A DNA stretch of 64,000 nucleotides from Periweissella fabaria (lineage in GTDB: Bacteria > Bacillota > Bacilli > Lactobacillales > Lactobacillaceae). A model generated the notes under the pieces. The model had not been told where the DNA came from and searched no databases. It saw nothing but the letters and a program-made list of their open reading frames with translations. The translations under genes were made by a program, and so were the position numbers. The DNA is taken from positions 62,001-126,000 of the forward strand of contig NZ_CAKKNS010000003.1 in the NCBI RefSeq assembly GCF_918814575.1. Reading direction: 5' to 3'. Shown one piece after another: positions 51,044-60,000 of the stretch; position 1 is the first letter of the stretch, and every line of letters begins with the position of its first letter.

Positions 51044-51125
51044 TGCGGATGAAGGGATTCGAACCCCCACGCCATAAGACACTGGAACCTAAATCCAGCG
51101 CGTCTGCCAGTTCCGCCACATCCGC
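51044..51125 (-). tRNA. tRNA-Leu (anticodon UAG)
   Basis: A class II tRNA of 82 bases with a long variable arm (GTGTCTTATGGCGT). Acceptor GCGGATG pairs with CATCCGC, and the anticodon loop TTTAGGT gives TAG. CCA is not encoded. It is the first gene of the cluster. Confidence 0.95.
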
Positions 51126-51156
51126 TTCATTTCGTATTTATTGAAACAACTATTTT

Positions 51157-51185
51157 ATAATACCTCGCAGAAACAAAAAGGTCAA
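51157..51185 (-). promoter_or_regulatory. Promoter of the tRNA cluster
   Basis: On the minus strand, TTGACC (51180-51185) and TATTAT (51157-51162) are 17 bp apart, about 32 bases before tRNA-Leu. The strength fits a stable-RNA promoter. Confidence 0.75.
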
Positions 51186-51295
51186 CAAAAATTTTTGTTT
51201 TTTTACTAAAAAGCACAAAAACTTTTATTAATCAAAAAATACGCCTTGAATTTACCTTAAAATAAAGATTTCCAAATTATTTAATTAAGCAAAAT

Positions 51296-51336
51296 AAAAA
51301 AGCACCCCAAAAATTAAAATTTTTAGCGTGCTTTTT
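51296..51336. terminator. Terminator after serS
   Basis: AAAAAAGCAC (51296-51305) pairs with GTGCTTTTT (51328-51336), continuing after a small internal mismatch with AAAAATT/AATTTTT. Read on the minus strand it ends in a T-run. Confidence 0.8.
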
Positions 51337-51361
51337 AAATATCATCTAATTACATTAATGC

Positions 51362-52645
51362 TTATAATTCGTCTTCTTTAACAATCTTATCAGCACCAAA
51401 GTATGGCCGAAGTGCTTCAGGGATAGTCACAGTACCATCTGCATTTTGGCAATTTTCCAAAATAGCAGCAACAGTCCGCCCAACAGCAAGTCCAGATCCA
51501 TTCAATGTATGAACGAATTGTAACTTACCATCAGCATCCCGGTATTGAATGTGAGCACGACGTGCTTGGAAGGCTTCAGTATTTGAACATGAAGAAATTT
51601 CACGATACATGTTTTGTGCTGGCATCCAAACTTCTAAATCATAAGTTTTAGCAGCCGAGAAGCCCATGTCCCCAGTTGATAAATTAATTACGTGATATGG
51701 TAATCCTAAACGTTGTAGGATATTTTCAGCATTTGTAACCATCTTTTCAAGTTCATTATATGAATCTTCAGGCTTAGCAAATTTAACCATTTCAACCTTA
51801 TTAAATTGGTGTAAACGAATTAAACCACGGGTATCGCGACCGGCTGAACCAGCTTCTTGACGGAATGATGGTGATACAGCTGTAAAGTATACTGGTAACT
51901 TTTCGGCTGGAATCACTTCATCACGGTAGTAGTTAGTTAATGGTACTTCAGCCGTTGGAATTAACGTCATGTCATTTTCAACACCTACACGGTAAGCATC
52001 TTCTTCAAACTTAGGATATTGACCAGTTCCAAACATTGAGTCGTAGTTAACCATGTAAGGCGTCAACATTTCTTTGTAACCTTCTTTACGGTGTTCATCC
52101 AACATAAAATTGTAGATTGCCCGTTCCAAACGTGCACCTTGTCCAACATAGTATAAGAAGCGGGCCCCTGCAACTTTGGCACCACGTTCAAAATCAAGAA
52201 TCCCTAAATCTTCACCAATTTCCCAGTGATTTTTAGGTTCAAAGTCAAATTCAGGAATTTGACCATCTGTGCGAATTTCAACGTTGGCTTCTTCATCTGG
52301 GCCAACTGGAATACTTTCATGAGGCATGTTAGGCAAGTGTGAAGCAATGCTGAAGATTGATGCTTCAACTGTTTCAAGTTCAGCATCAATTGACTTAATC
52401 TTAGCTCCAACCGCTTGCATTTCAGCGATTACCGCACTAGCATCTTGCTTGTTGCGCTTTGCCACAGCGATTTCTTCAGACACCACATTACGTTTAGCCT
52501 TTAATTGTTCCGTTTCTTGAATCAAATCCCGGCGCTTAGTATCTAATGTAATTAACTCATCAATAGTTTGGCTAGCCACTCCACGGGTAGCTAATCGTTC
52601 TTTAACGTACTCAGTTTCAGTACGAAATAACTTCATATCTAACAT
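51362..52645 (-). CDS. serS: Seryl-tRNA synthetase
   Basis: Charges tRNA-Ser. Residues 30-100 form the long antiparallel coiled coil that grips the tRNA ([28 protein letters not shown]). Class II motifs follow: motif 2 around [25 protein letters not shown] and motif 3 [17 protein letters not shown]. The length of 427 residues is normal. It lies 12 bp after the deoxynucleoside kinase gene and is probably co-transcribed with it. I saw no T-box in the short region upstream of that operon. Confidence 0.97.
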   Translation of the reverse strand: MLDMKLFRTETEYVKERLATRGVASQTIDELITLDTKRRDLIQETEQLKAKRNVVSEEIAVAKRNKQDASAVIAEMQAVGAKIKSIDAELETVEASIFSIASHLPNMPHESIPVGPDEEANVEIRTDGQIPEFDFEPKNHWEIGEDLGILDFERGAKVAGARFLYYVGQGARLERAIYNFMLDEHRKEGYKEMLTPYMVNYDSMFGTGQYPKFEEDAYRVGVENDMTLIPTAEVPLTNYYRDEVIPAEKLPVYFTAVSPSFRQEAGSAGRDTRGLIRLHQFNKVEMVKFAKPEDSYNELEKMVTNAENILQRLGLPYHVINLSTGDMGFSAAKTYDLEVWMPAQNMYREISSCSNTEAFQARRAHIQYRDADGKLQFVHTLNGSGLAVGRTVAAILENCQNADGTVTIPEALRPYFGADKIVKEDEL

Positions 52646-52657
52646 ACAAAAAATCTC

Positions 52658-53296
52658 CTATCTCAATCCTAATTGGGTTAATTTATTATCAATTGCCGCG
52701 AGCACTTCCGTCCGTGCCAATTCTTCTGTAACAAAATCTAATCGATCACCATCAATCATAATTTTAGGTGAACGATCGTACGCTTCAAACCAAGCGTCAT
52801 AACGACTTGTCAATGTCCGATAGTATTCATACAAACTCGGATCTTGTTCAACTTGTTCAAAATCACGCCCCCGTAATTCAATTCGTTTAAGCATCGTTTC
52901 AAACGAAACACGAATATAAATTAATAAACCAGGATCTTTTGAAGCTACACCAGGTAAGTTTTCCATCATGTTTTCAAGTAAAGCTTGGTGAATTTCAACT
53001 TCCGTTTCAGTTGCTCGACCAAGATCAGCGTTAAGCTTAAACAATAGTGCATCTTCAAAAATTGAGCGATCCAAAATATCTAACTCATTGCTCTGAGCTT
53101 GTTGAATATAGCCCAAGCGCTTATTCATAAAGTAAACTTGCAAAAGGAAACCATATTTTTGTGGATCAGCATAAAACATCTTTAAAATAGTATTGTCATC
53201 AACCGTTTCATAAAATGCTTGTGTGCCCAGATGATCAGCCAACATCTTCGTTAAAGTTGACTTACCTGCCCCAATCGTTCCAGATAAAACTATCAT
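52658..53296 (-). CDS. Deoxynucleoside kinase (dAK/dGK/dCK family)
   Basis: Phosphorylates deoxyadenosine, deoxyguanosine or deoxycytidine for nucleotide salvage. The P-loop GTIGAGKS is at residues 6-13, the DRS motif in ILDRSIFED follows, and the LID arginines are in LKRIELRGRDFEQ. The length of 212 residues is typical of lactobacillar subunits, which often work as heterodimers with a second paralogue. Only one copy is present here, and its base specificity cannot be read. It precedes serS by 12 bp. Confidence 0.9.
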   Translation of the reverse strand: MIVLSGTIGAGKSTLTKMLADHLGTQAFYETVDDNTILKMFYADPQKYGFLLQVYFMNKRLGYIQQAQSNELDILDRSIFEDALLFKLNADLGRATETEVEIHQALLENMMENLPGVASKDPGLLIYIRVSFETMLKRIELRGRDFEQVEQDPSLYEYYRTLTSRYDAWFEAYDRSPKIMIDGDRLDFVTEELARTEVLAAIDNKLTQLGLR

Positions 53297-53382
53297 TACA
53301 TACTCCTCTACATCATCAAACTTATCCCTATAACTATATCAAAAATATCCATGTTTTGGTAAATATTCGTTGAATAAACAGC

Positions 53383-53416
53383 AAAAAAGGTTTCGCATAA
53401 TCGCAAAACCTTTTTT
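53383..53416. terminator. Terminator after the first lysine permease gene
   Basis: AAAAAAGGTTT (53383-53393) pairs with AAACCTTTTTT (53406-53416), with a GC pair inside the loop. On the minus strand it ends the permease transcript. Confidence 0.82.
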
Positions 53417-53420
53417 AAAA

Positions 53421-54893
53421 TTAATTATTCATTGTTTTTTCAACATCATCTCGACTTAAATCAACATCTTTAAGCGGAATTAGTTTTGTTTTGTAATAAA
53501 ATTTGTAACCAAAGTACAACGCAGCAATTAAAGGTAGGTCCATGTAAGTAATCAAAACCTCTTGCCAGTTAAAGTGAATAAATGATTGCGGATTTTGCCC
53601 AATAATCACTAAAATGCAGATTACTAAAGCAAATAATGGTCCAAACGGGAACCATTTGGCACGATACTTCAACACCCCCAAATCCATTCCTTGAACTACC
53701 ATCGCGCGACGGAAGCGATAATGTGAAATCGCAATTCCAACCCATACAATAAACCCGGTTAAACCAGAAGCGGCCAATAAGTAGTTATACGCATTTGGTC
53801 CCACAACGCTAGTTAGGAAGGTTAGTAAACTAACCACGGTTGTTCCTAATAGTGCCGCAACCGGAATACCACGCCGGCTGATTTTTTGAAATACTTTTGG
53901 TGCAAAACCATCGGCAGCCATTGTGTAAAGCATCCGTGTTGAAGCATACATGCCTGAATTGGCTGATGATAGTACTGATGTCAAAATAACAGCATTCATC
54001 ACGGAAGCTGCGGCTGCAAAGCCCGCTTGTTTAAAGACTAATGCAAATGGTGAAATCGCAACGTGAGCAGTATCTGAACGTAATAAATTTGGATTTTGGT
54101 AATTAATCAAAGCGGCAATCACAAAAATTGATAAAATGTAAAACAACAAAATTCGCCAAAACACTTGATTAACCGCCTTAGGAACTGATTTTTCCGGCGT
54201 CGCTGATTCACCAGCGGTAACCCCTACTAATTCGGTACCTTGAAATGAATAACCAGCAACCACAAAAACTGCTAGCACTGCTGGTATACCACCAACAAAA
54301 CCCCCGTGATGATTTGCGGTTAAGTTGTTAACAACATCAATGTGATTACCCATAATACCAAAAATGGTTAATAATCCAATAATTAAAAATGCCACCACCG
54401 TAATCACTTTAATAATTGAAAGCCAAAATTCTGTTTCACCAAATGATTTAACTGATAGGAAATTAATTATAAAAATAACTGTCAAGGCAATTGCCGACCA
54501 AATCCATTGTGGTGTATTCGCAAACCAATAATGCATAACCACACCTACTGTCGCTGCATCAACTGCGACAGTAATGGCCCAATTAAACCAGTAATTCCAA
54601 CCCATTGCAAAACCAAATGCCGGATCAACAAACTTTCTAGCATACGTTGCAAATGAGCCCGTTAATGGCATATATGTTGCCATTTCTCCTAATGATGTCA
54701 TTAAAAAATACACCATAATCCCAATAGCAGTATAAGCTGCAAGCGCCCCCAATGGCCCCGCTTGTGAAATTGCGGATCCTGATGCAACAAACAGCCCTGT
54801 TCCAATACATCCTCCTAAAGCAATCATTGAAATATGACGTGTCTTTAAATCACGTTTAATTGCCCCACCTAAGGATTCTTTCTTTGTTGACAT
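53421..54893 (-). CDS. lysP: Amino-acid permease, probably lysine-specific (APC family, copy 1)
   Basis: A 490-residue APC transporter with twelve hydrophobic segments. The first begins HISMIALGGCIGTGLFVASGSAISQAGPLGA, the substrate-binding helix of the amino-acid transporter group. The second conserved region is SFQGTELVGVTAGESATPEKSVPKA. The lysine substrate is inferred from the lysine riboswitch directly upstream. The gene is a close paralogue of the next permease; most differences are conservative and lie outside the membrane helices. A GGAGAAG ribosome site precedes the ATG. Confidence 0.85.
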   Translation of the reverse strand: MSTKKESLGGAIKRDLKTRHISMIALGGCIGTGLFVASGSAISQAGPLGALAAYTAIGIMVYFLMTSLGEMATYMPLTGSFATYARKFVDPAFGFAMGWNYWFNWAITVAVDAATVGVVMHYWFANTPQWIWSAIALTVIFIINFLSVKSFGETEFWLSIIKVITVVAFLIIGLLTIFGIMGNHIDVVNNLTANHHGGFVGGIPAVLAVFVVAGYSFQGTELVGVTAGESATPEKSVPKAVNQVFWRILLFYILSIFVIAALINYQNPNLLRSDTAHVAISPFALVFKQAGFAAAASVMNAVILTSVLSSANSGMYASTRMLYTMAADGFAPKVFQKISRRGIPVAALLGTTVVSLLTFLTSVVGPNAYNYLLAASGLTGFIVWVGIAISHYRFRRAMVVQGMDLGVLKYRAKWFPFGPLFALVICILVIIGQNPQSFIHFNWQEVLITYMDLPLIAALYFGYKFYYKTKLIPLKDVDLSRDDVEKTMNN

Positions 54894-54935
54894 TTTCTTC
54901 TCCTAGTCCATTTGAAGCCGAAACATTTCAGATAA

Positions 54936-55185
54936 TAAAAAAAAGACCCTTTGCCTAATAAAAATACACATTAGCCAAAGGGTTCCTAATTTTTAGATAC
55001 CGATTGTCGACAGCGCCCCGCAGCCGACATTTTTTGCTGCGAGAGTCTAGCATCTATTAAACACTAGCCCAGCTAATTAACCCCGAAACATTAACTAACT
55101 TCGGCAATTTCCCCGTTCATTCAAGCTCCGGAATTCCGTTTCCTAACTCAAACTACTTTTGTCAATTGCGACCTCTTCAAATAAT
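54936..55185 (-). promoter_or_regulatory. Lysine riboswitch with terminator (unit 1)
   Basis: The minus strand starts with GAGGTCGCAA (55171-55178 region) and continues with AGTA, GGGGAAATTGCCGAAG, GCTGGGCTAGTG and GGGGCGCTGTCGAC, in the order of the L-box aptamer (about 55001-55180). It is followed by a terminator: ATTAGCCAAAGGG (54970-54982) pairs with CCCTTTGCCTAAT (54947-54959) with one mismatch, then a run of T. Binding of lysine is expected to favour the terminator and switch off the permease. The class was recognised by its conserved blocks, not by a search. Confidence 0.85.
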
Positions 55186-55205
55186 TCAATTGTCAATAGT
55201 TAAGT

Positions 55206-55234
55206 ATTATACTTGGATATTAATCTAAATTCAA
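55206..55234 (-). promoter_or_regulatory. Promoter of lysine riboswitch unit 1
   Basis: On the minus strand, TTGAAT (55229-55234) and a consensus TATAAT (55206-55211) are 17 bp apart, just upstream of the aptamer. Confidence 0.75.
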
Positions 55235-55263
55235 CTATAACGTAACCGTGCTTTATAAAATAA

Positions 55264-55290
55264 AAAAGGAGCTGCGTCACAGCTCCTTTT
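55264..55290. terminator. Terminator after the second lysine permease gene
   Basis: AAAAGGAGCTG (55264-55274) pairs perfectly with CAGCTCCTTTT (55280-55290) around a 5-nt loop. It separates the two riboswitch-permease units. Confidence 0.88.
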
Positions 55291-55300
55291 ATCATTTAAC

Positions 55301-56776
55301 TTATCCTTCGTAACTCTCACTCTTTGATGATTTGTTTAAATCAACCTCTTTAAGTGGAATAACCTTTGTTCGGTGGCGCACCTTATAATAGACATACAAG
55401 ATGATAAACAGTGGCACACTCATGTACGTAATTAAAATTTGTTGCCAATCTAAGGCGACAAATGATTGGGGATTTTGACCAATAATAACTAAAATACAAA
55501 TTACTAAAGCCATCAATGGACCAAATGGGAACCACTTAGCTTTGTATTTCAAGGCATTCAAATCTTTACCTTGGGCAACAAAAGCTCGGCGGAAACGGTA
55601 ATGTGATACCGCAATTCCAATCCAGGCAATAAATCCAGTTAAACCAGATGCCGCCACTAAGTAGTTATATGCGTTTGGTCCAATAATGCTAGTGACAAAT
55701 GTTAACAATCCGACAATAGTTGTACCAAGTAATGCAGCCACTGGAATCCCACGGCGATTAGTCTTACCAAATGCTTTGGGTGCAAAACCTTCACGTGACA
55801 TCACATATAACATCCGTGTTGAAGCATACATTCCTGAATTGGCTGATGATAACACAGATGTTAAAATAACGGCATTCATTACTGATGCTGCAGCTGCAAA
55901 TCCCGCTTGCTTAAAGACAAGTGCAAATGGCGAAACCGCAACGTGAGCGGCATCTGAACGTAATAAATCAGGGTTCTTGTAGTTAATCAAAGCAGCAATT
56001 ACGAAAATTGAAAGAATGTAGAATAACAAAATTCGCCAAAATACTTGTTTGATTGCCTTAGGTACTGATTCTTCCGGTGTTGCTGATTCACCAGCCGTAA
56101 TTCCAATAAGTTCAGTTCCTTGGAATGAATAACCAGCAACCACAAAGACGGCCAAGATAGCTGGCAAGCCGCCAACAAAGCCCCCGTTATGGTGATTAGC
56201 CGTTAAATTATTGATAACATCAATGTGATTACCCATAATACCAAAAATCGTCAATAAACCTACTACTAAGAATACTAAAACTGTAATAACTTTAATGATT
56301 GACATCCAGAATTCAGTTTCACCAAATGACTTAACCGATAAAATATTAATTACAAAAATAATTGCTAAAGCAATCGCTGACCAAATCCATTGTGGCATAT
56401 TAGGTAGCCAATAATTCATAACTACCCCCACAGTTGCCGCATCAACCGCTAAGGTTACCGCCCAGTTAAACCAGTAATTCCAGCCCATTGCAAATCCAAA
56501 GGCCGGATCAACAAATTTATTTGCATATGTTGCAAATGAACCAGTTAGTGGCATGTAAGTTGCCATTTCTCCTAATGATGTCATCAAGAAAAATACCATA
56601 ATCCCGATAGCAATATAGGCCGTAATTGCACCCAAAGGTCCCGCTTGTGAAATTGCTGAACCAGATGCAACAAAAAGGCCTGTTCCGATACATCCACCTA
56701 AAGCAATCATCGATATGTGGCGCGTCTTAAGCTCACGCTTAATTCCACCACCTAGTGATTCTGTATTTTGTGCCAT
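55301..56776 (-). CDS. lysP: Amino-acid permease, probably lysine-specific (APC family, copy 2)
   Basis: A 491-residue APC transporter, very similar along its whole length to the permease that follows it. The HISMIALGGCIGTGLFVASGSA helix and SFQGTELIGITAGESATPEESVPKA are shared, with clustered differences at the ends and in a few loops. I start it at the ATG at 56774-56776 (MAQNTESLGG), behind an AAGGAGAAG site. A frame extension to 56875 runs back through the riboswitch terminator and is rejected. Upstream lies its own lysine riboswitch, which is why lysine is the likely substrate. Confidence 0.85.
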   Translation of the reverse strand: MAQNTESLGGGIKRELKTRHISMIALGGCIGTGLFVASGSAISQAGPLGAITAYIAIGIMVFFLMTSLGEMATYMPLTGSFATYANKFVDPAFGFAMGWNYWFNWAVTLAVDAATVGVVMNYWLPNMPQWIWSAIALAIIFVINILSVKSFGETEFWMSIIKVITVLVFLVVGLLTIFGIMGNHIDVINNLTANHHNGGFVGGLPAILAVFVVAGYSFQGTELIGITAGESATPEESVPKAIKQVFWRILLFYILSIFVIAALINYKNPDLLRSDAAHVAVSPFALVFKQAGFAAAASVMNAVILTSVLSSANSGMYASTRMLYVMSREGFAPKAFGKTNRRGIPVAALLGTTIVGLLTFVTSIIGPNAYNYLVAASGLTGFIAWIGIAVSHYRFRRAFVAQGKDLNALKYKAKWFPFGPLMALVICILVIIGQNPQSFVALDWQQILITYMSVPLFIILYVYYKVRHRTKVIPLKEVDLNKSSKSESYEG

Positions 56777-56820
56777 TTTCTCTTCTCCTTTTTTATTCGA
56801 AAAGCCTTCTTCACGGTAAC

Positions 56821-57060
56821 AAAAAAGGATCCCTCGCCTAATCATACACACATTAGCCAAAGGATCCGAATACATTCATTCTTACCGTTTGTCGATAGCG
56901 CCCCGCAGCCGACATTTTTGCTGCGACAGTCCGGCACCTATTAAGTACCGGCCCAACAAGTTAATTTCCGGAAATTAACTCATTTCGGCAACCGCCCCTT
57001 TCACCTAATCTCTGGAGTCCGTCTCCTGAATTAGCTTACTGATGTTGGTTGCAACCTCTT
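56821..57060 (-). promoter_or_regulatory. Lysine riboswitch with terminator (unit 2)
   Basis: The aptamer (about 56885-57060) reads GAGGTTGCAACC, then CAGTAAGC, GGTGAAAGGGGCGGTTGCCG, TGTTGGGCCGGTAC and GGGGCGCTATCGAC on the minus strand, the standard L-box order. The terminator pairs ATTAGCCAAAGGATCC (56852-56867) with 56827-56842, allowing mismatches, and is followed by TTTTTT. Aptamer and terminator resemble those of unit 1 block by block, so both units arose by one duplication. Confidence 0.87.
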
Positions 57061-57086
57061 TCAAATATTTACTTTTAACAACGTTA

Positions 57087-57115
57087 ATAATACATAAATA
57101 TTTAGCTAAACGCAA
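57087..57115 (-). promoter_or_regulatory. Promoter of lysine riboswitch unit 2
   Basis: On the minus strand, TTGCGT (57110-57115) and TATTAT (57087-57092) are 17 bp apart, just upstream of the second aptamer. Confidence 0.7.
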
Positions 57116-57133
57116 GACTTTTATTAAAATTAT

Positions 57134-57592
57134 TTAACCTTGCCAGATAAATTTAACAGTTCCATCCAACTGACTAACTCCTTGTGGTTTAAACCCATTC
57201 TTTTGTAAAACTTTCGCTGACGCACTATCAACAGTGGCTACCTTGGCCCATAACTCTTGACACAATAAGTCTTCAACCGCAAGCTTAGTTGCTTGCCCCA
57301 CAGCTGCCGTCATAATACCAAGGTTCCAAAAATCTGCTAATAATACATAACCAATCTCAAACCTATGGGTATTAGTTCCATCAGCTTCAAAAGCAACACT
57401 GCCGACAATTTGCTGCTTATAAATCACTAAATAAGTAAGCTGCCTTCTTAATGCCGCTTGAAACATCATCTGCCCAGCAAATTTATCCTCAACGGCCCAA
57501 AAACCAGCCGCATCAGCCAACTTAGGATTACTAATTAACGGCCAATAACCATCAAAATCAGTCGGTTATAACGATCGAACCTCAATCTCCAT
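57134..57592 (-). pseudogene. GNAT acetyltransferase gene with nonsense codon near its start
   Basis: From an ATG at 57590-57592 the frame reads MEIEVRSL, then a TAA at 57566-57568, then PTDFDGYWPLISNPKLADAAGFWAVEDKF and onward without a break to 57134. Together this is a normal RimJ/RimL-like GNAT protein of about 152 residues. The acetyl-CoA region is FWNLGIMTAAVGQATKLAVE, and the SASAKVLQKNGFKPQG ending is typical. One CAA-to-TAA change would explain the stop. A shorter protein might start at a TTG at 57520, but that would lack the first beta-strand. The ATG lies 2 bp after the nucleoside hydrolase gene, so it belonged to that operon. A sequencing error is the main alternative. Confidence 0.7.
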
Positions 57593-57594
57593 CC

Positions 57595-58518
57595 TTAACC
57601 TTTGTCCATTCCGCTAACTTCCGTTAACATAAATTCATTAAATGCTACGGTATCAATATCAATTGCAACATCAACGTTTGTCTTACCATCATGATACGCC
57701 CCACGAATATCGGCTACCGTTGTTCCAATCGCAGGTCCTTCAGTTACTACATCAATCCAGTATTCTTTTGTTTGAATTGCTTCAGGATGCAGCAGATAAA
57801 AGATGGTATTAACATCATGCATTGGTACTCCAGCATCACCACCATCGTTATAGTGCGTAATTAATGCTCGTAGCATTTTACCTGCTTCATTTAATGTTGG
57901 TAACTTGGCCAACGTATCAGGGGTCACTAATGCCTTTAAAGTAATATCTAAACCAATCATCGTAACCGGAATCCCTGCATTGTACATAATTTCCGCTGCA
58001 TGTGGGTCAGTAAAGACATTAAATTCAGCCGTACTAGTCATATTACCACCGCTAATTGAACCACCCATAGCAACAATCCGTTTAATCTTGGGCGCAACTT
58101 CTGGATGCAATCGCAATAATAAAGCAATATTAGTATATGCCCCTGTTGGAATCAAAGTAATTGGTTCTGGTTCAGCCATTAAAACGTCATACATTGCCGT
58201 CACGGCATCTTTTTTAATTGGGGTACCGTATAACTCACCAAAGTCATAACCAGGCATTCCTGATTCGCCATGAATTCGGGCCGCATCTTCAAACGGCTTC
58301 AATAATGGTACGACGGCACCCGCCGCTACTGGAACATCTGCATTAAAAAAATGTACTAACTTAAGGGCATTTTTTGTTGTCTTATCAACCGAAACATTCC
58401 CGGCAACCGTTGTGATTAACCGTACGTCAAACTTGGGATTAGTTAAGGCAATAGCTAATGCTGCAGCATCATCAATACCAGGGTCACAATCTATAATTAC
58501 TTTAATTTGGTCTTGCAT
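57595..58518 (-). CDS. Nucleoside hydrolase (ribonucleoside type)
   Basis: Cleaves the N-glycosidic bond of nucleosides to ribose and base. The calcium-binding DCDPGIDD is at residues 10-17 and a second family stretch follows at VAMGGSISGGNMTSTAEFNVFTDPHAAE. The start is the ATG at 58516-58518 (MQDQIKVII, 307 residues) behind a GGAGGATT site. A longer frame upstream covers the terminator and is rejected. It lies after nupC, separated by an intrinsic terminator, so nucleosides may be imported and then hydrolysed. RihA, B or C type cannot be told apart. Confidence 0.9.
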   Translation of the reverse strand: MQDQIKVIIDCDPGIDDAAALAIALTNPKFDVRLITTVAGNVSVDKTTKNALKLVHFFNADVPVAAGAVVPLLKPFEDAARIHGESGMPGYDFGELYGTPIKKDAVTAMYDVLMAEPEPITLIPTGAYTNIALLLRLHPEVAPKIKRIVAMGGSISGGNMTSTAEFNVFTDPHAAEIMYNAGIPVTMIGLDITLKALVTPDTLAKLPTLNEAGKMLRALITHYNDGGDAGVPMHDVNTIFYLLHPEAIQTKEYWIDVVTEGPAIGTTVADIRGAYHDGKTNVDVAIDIDTVAFNEFMLTEVSGMDKG

Positions 58519-58540
58519 CTTAAAATCCTCCAATTTACAT

Positions 58541-58577
58541 AAAAAAACGAGACGCGGGACAAAATGCCCGCGTCCCG
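58541..58577 (-). terminator. Internal terminator between nupC and the nucleoside hydrolase gene
   Basis: On the minus strand CGGGACGCGGG (58567-58577) pairs with CCCGCGTCTCG (58548-58558), with one G-T pair, followed by a run of seven T. I found no promoter between it and the hydrolase start, so the downstream gene probably depends on read-through. Confidence 0.85.
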
Positions 58578-58615
58578 TTGAATAGAAACTGACTAATACA
58601 TGGATATTATATCGC

Positions 58616-59914
58616 TTACCAGCTAAAAATACCAATAAGACCTGCTGAAAGTAGTGAAACTAAAATACCTGAAAGAAGCATCAATGGGACACTCTTTGAA
58701 ATAGCATCATTGCTTTCACGATTTACGATTCCTTTGAAGGCACCGATAATCATACCAGTAGTTGATAAGTTCGCAAATGAAGTCAAGAACACTGTAAGTA
58801 CTGCCACGAAGTGACGTGTGTAGAGACCTGTACCGTGATAATTAGCCTTAACAGCAGCTGTTACATCTTTAGTAACTTGACCCATAACAACAAATTCATT
58901 AGTTACTAACTTAGTACCCATGAAACGTGCCATTTTGAAGGCATCTTCAGGGTTGAAACCAAGTAAGTAAGCAAATGGGAACATAATGATACCTAAAATG
59001 TTTTCAAGTGACAAGTTAGGGTTAATTAAACCAAGCACTTTATCAATCAAGTAAGCCAAAGCAACGAATGCAATAACGTTAGCTGCAATAATCAAAATCA
59101 AACGACCAGCACCAAGAATTGAATCACCAAGGAATGAGAAGAATGGTTCTTTCTTACCATCTTCCATACCTGCAGATTCAGCTGCTGATGAACCACCAAT
59201 TTTGGCAATTGTGTCTTCTTCCGTGCTAACTTTAACTGGGTTAAGTAATGAAGTAATAATAATTGCGTTTAAAACGTTCAATGGCACAGCGGTAATAACG
59301 TACATACCTGGCATCATACCAATATAAGCACCAAGAATTGAAGCTGTCACACAACTCATTGACATCATAGCAATCGTAACATTACGTTGAGCTTTCATTG
59401 ACTTCAATTGAAGTTGAGAAACCGCAAGCGCTTCAGTGTTACCAAGAAACATCATTTCAACAGAAAAGAATGATTCAAACTTTGGTTGACCTGTAATAAA
59501 TGACAAGCCCTTACCAACCCATTTAATAATGAATGGTAACACACCGATATAAGTTAAAATATCAAACAATGGCACAATCAAGAGAATTGGTAATAAAGCG
59601 GCAGTCACAAAGTTCATGTTGCTACCCTTTGCTAAAGATCCACCAATTTCAGCACCAAGTGATGATGAAACCCAGTTAGGTAACGCAAAGGCAATCCCTT
59701 TGTATGATGCGTTAACTAACCATTCAAATCCATTAGCAGCAGCTTGGACGGCATCCCGACCAACTGAGAAACTACTAAAGAACCATGCAAGGAAAACGTT
59801 AATTACTAAAACGATTGCGATTGAGCGCCAATTGATAGCCTTCTTATCTTTAGAGAACAAGAATGCTACGCCCAAAAATACAAAAACACCAATAATGTTT
59901 ATTGCTAAATACAT
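58616..59914 (-). CDS. nupC: Concentrative nucleoside transporter
   Basis: Proton- or sodium-coupled nucleoside importer (CNT family) in the plasma membrane. It has 432 residues and about ten hydrophobic segments. Family motifs are present: GGSLAKGSNMNFVTAALLPI near the first re-entrant hairpin, and FVVMGQVTKDV and ANLSTTGMIIGAFKGI in the second half. The C-terminal SGILVSLLSAGLIGIFSW is typical. It has its own promoter with a nested dyad at the start site and precedes the nucleoside hydrolase gene. Confidence 0.93.
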   Translation of the reverse strand: MYLAINIIGVFVFLGVAFLFSKDKKAINWRSIAIVLVINVFLAWFFSSFSVGRDAVQAAANGFEWLVNASYKGIAFALPNWVSSSLGAEIGGSLAKGSNMNFVTAALLPILLIVPLFDILTYIGVLPFIIKWVGKGLSFITGQPKFESFFSVEMMFLGNTEALAVSQLQLKSMKAQRNVTIAMMSMSCVTASILGAYIGMMPGMYVITAVPLNVLNAIIITSLLNPVKVSTEEDTIAKIGGSSAAESAGMEDGKKEPFFSFLGDSILGAGRLILIIAANVIAFVALAYLIDKVLGLINPNLSLENILGIIMFPFAYLLGFNPEDAFKMARFMGTKLVTNEFVVMGQVTKDVTAAVKANYHGTGLYTRHFVAVLTVFLTSFANLSTTGMIIGAFKGIVNRESNDAISKSVPLMLLSGILVSLLSAGLIGIFSW

Positions 59915-59956
59915 GAGTGTATCCTTTCTGAAAACACGAAAATAACTATGAAATAT

Positions 59957-60000
59957 TTATAATTGCACATCGGTAAAACCGAAAAAGTGTACAATTATAA
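59957..60000. promoter_or_regulatory. Nested dyad at the nupC start site, possible operator
   Basis: The outer arms TTATAATTG (59957-59965) and CAATTATAA (59992-60000) pair perfectly over 9 bp. Inside are CAC/GTG and a CGGT-AAA-ACCG hairpin. The dyad abuts the -10 and covers the expected start of transcription, where a repressor would act. No T-run follows, so it is not a terminator. Confidence 0.55.

Noticed and set aside
56777-56875. N-terminal extension of the second lysine permease by 33 residues
   Set aside because: It runs back through the ribosome site and the riboswitch terminator; the ATG at 56774-56776 has a strong Shine-Dalgarno sequence and matches the start of the paralogue.
54936-57060. 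T-box leaders upstream of the two permeases
   Set aside because: There is no T-box consensus (AGGGTGGNACCGCG) or specifier-loop layout; the conserved blocks fit the lysine riboswitch.
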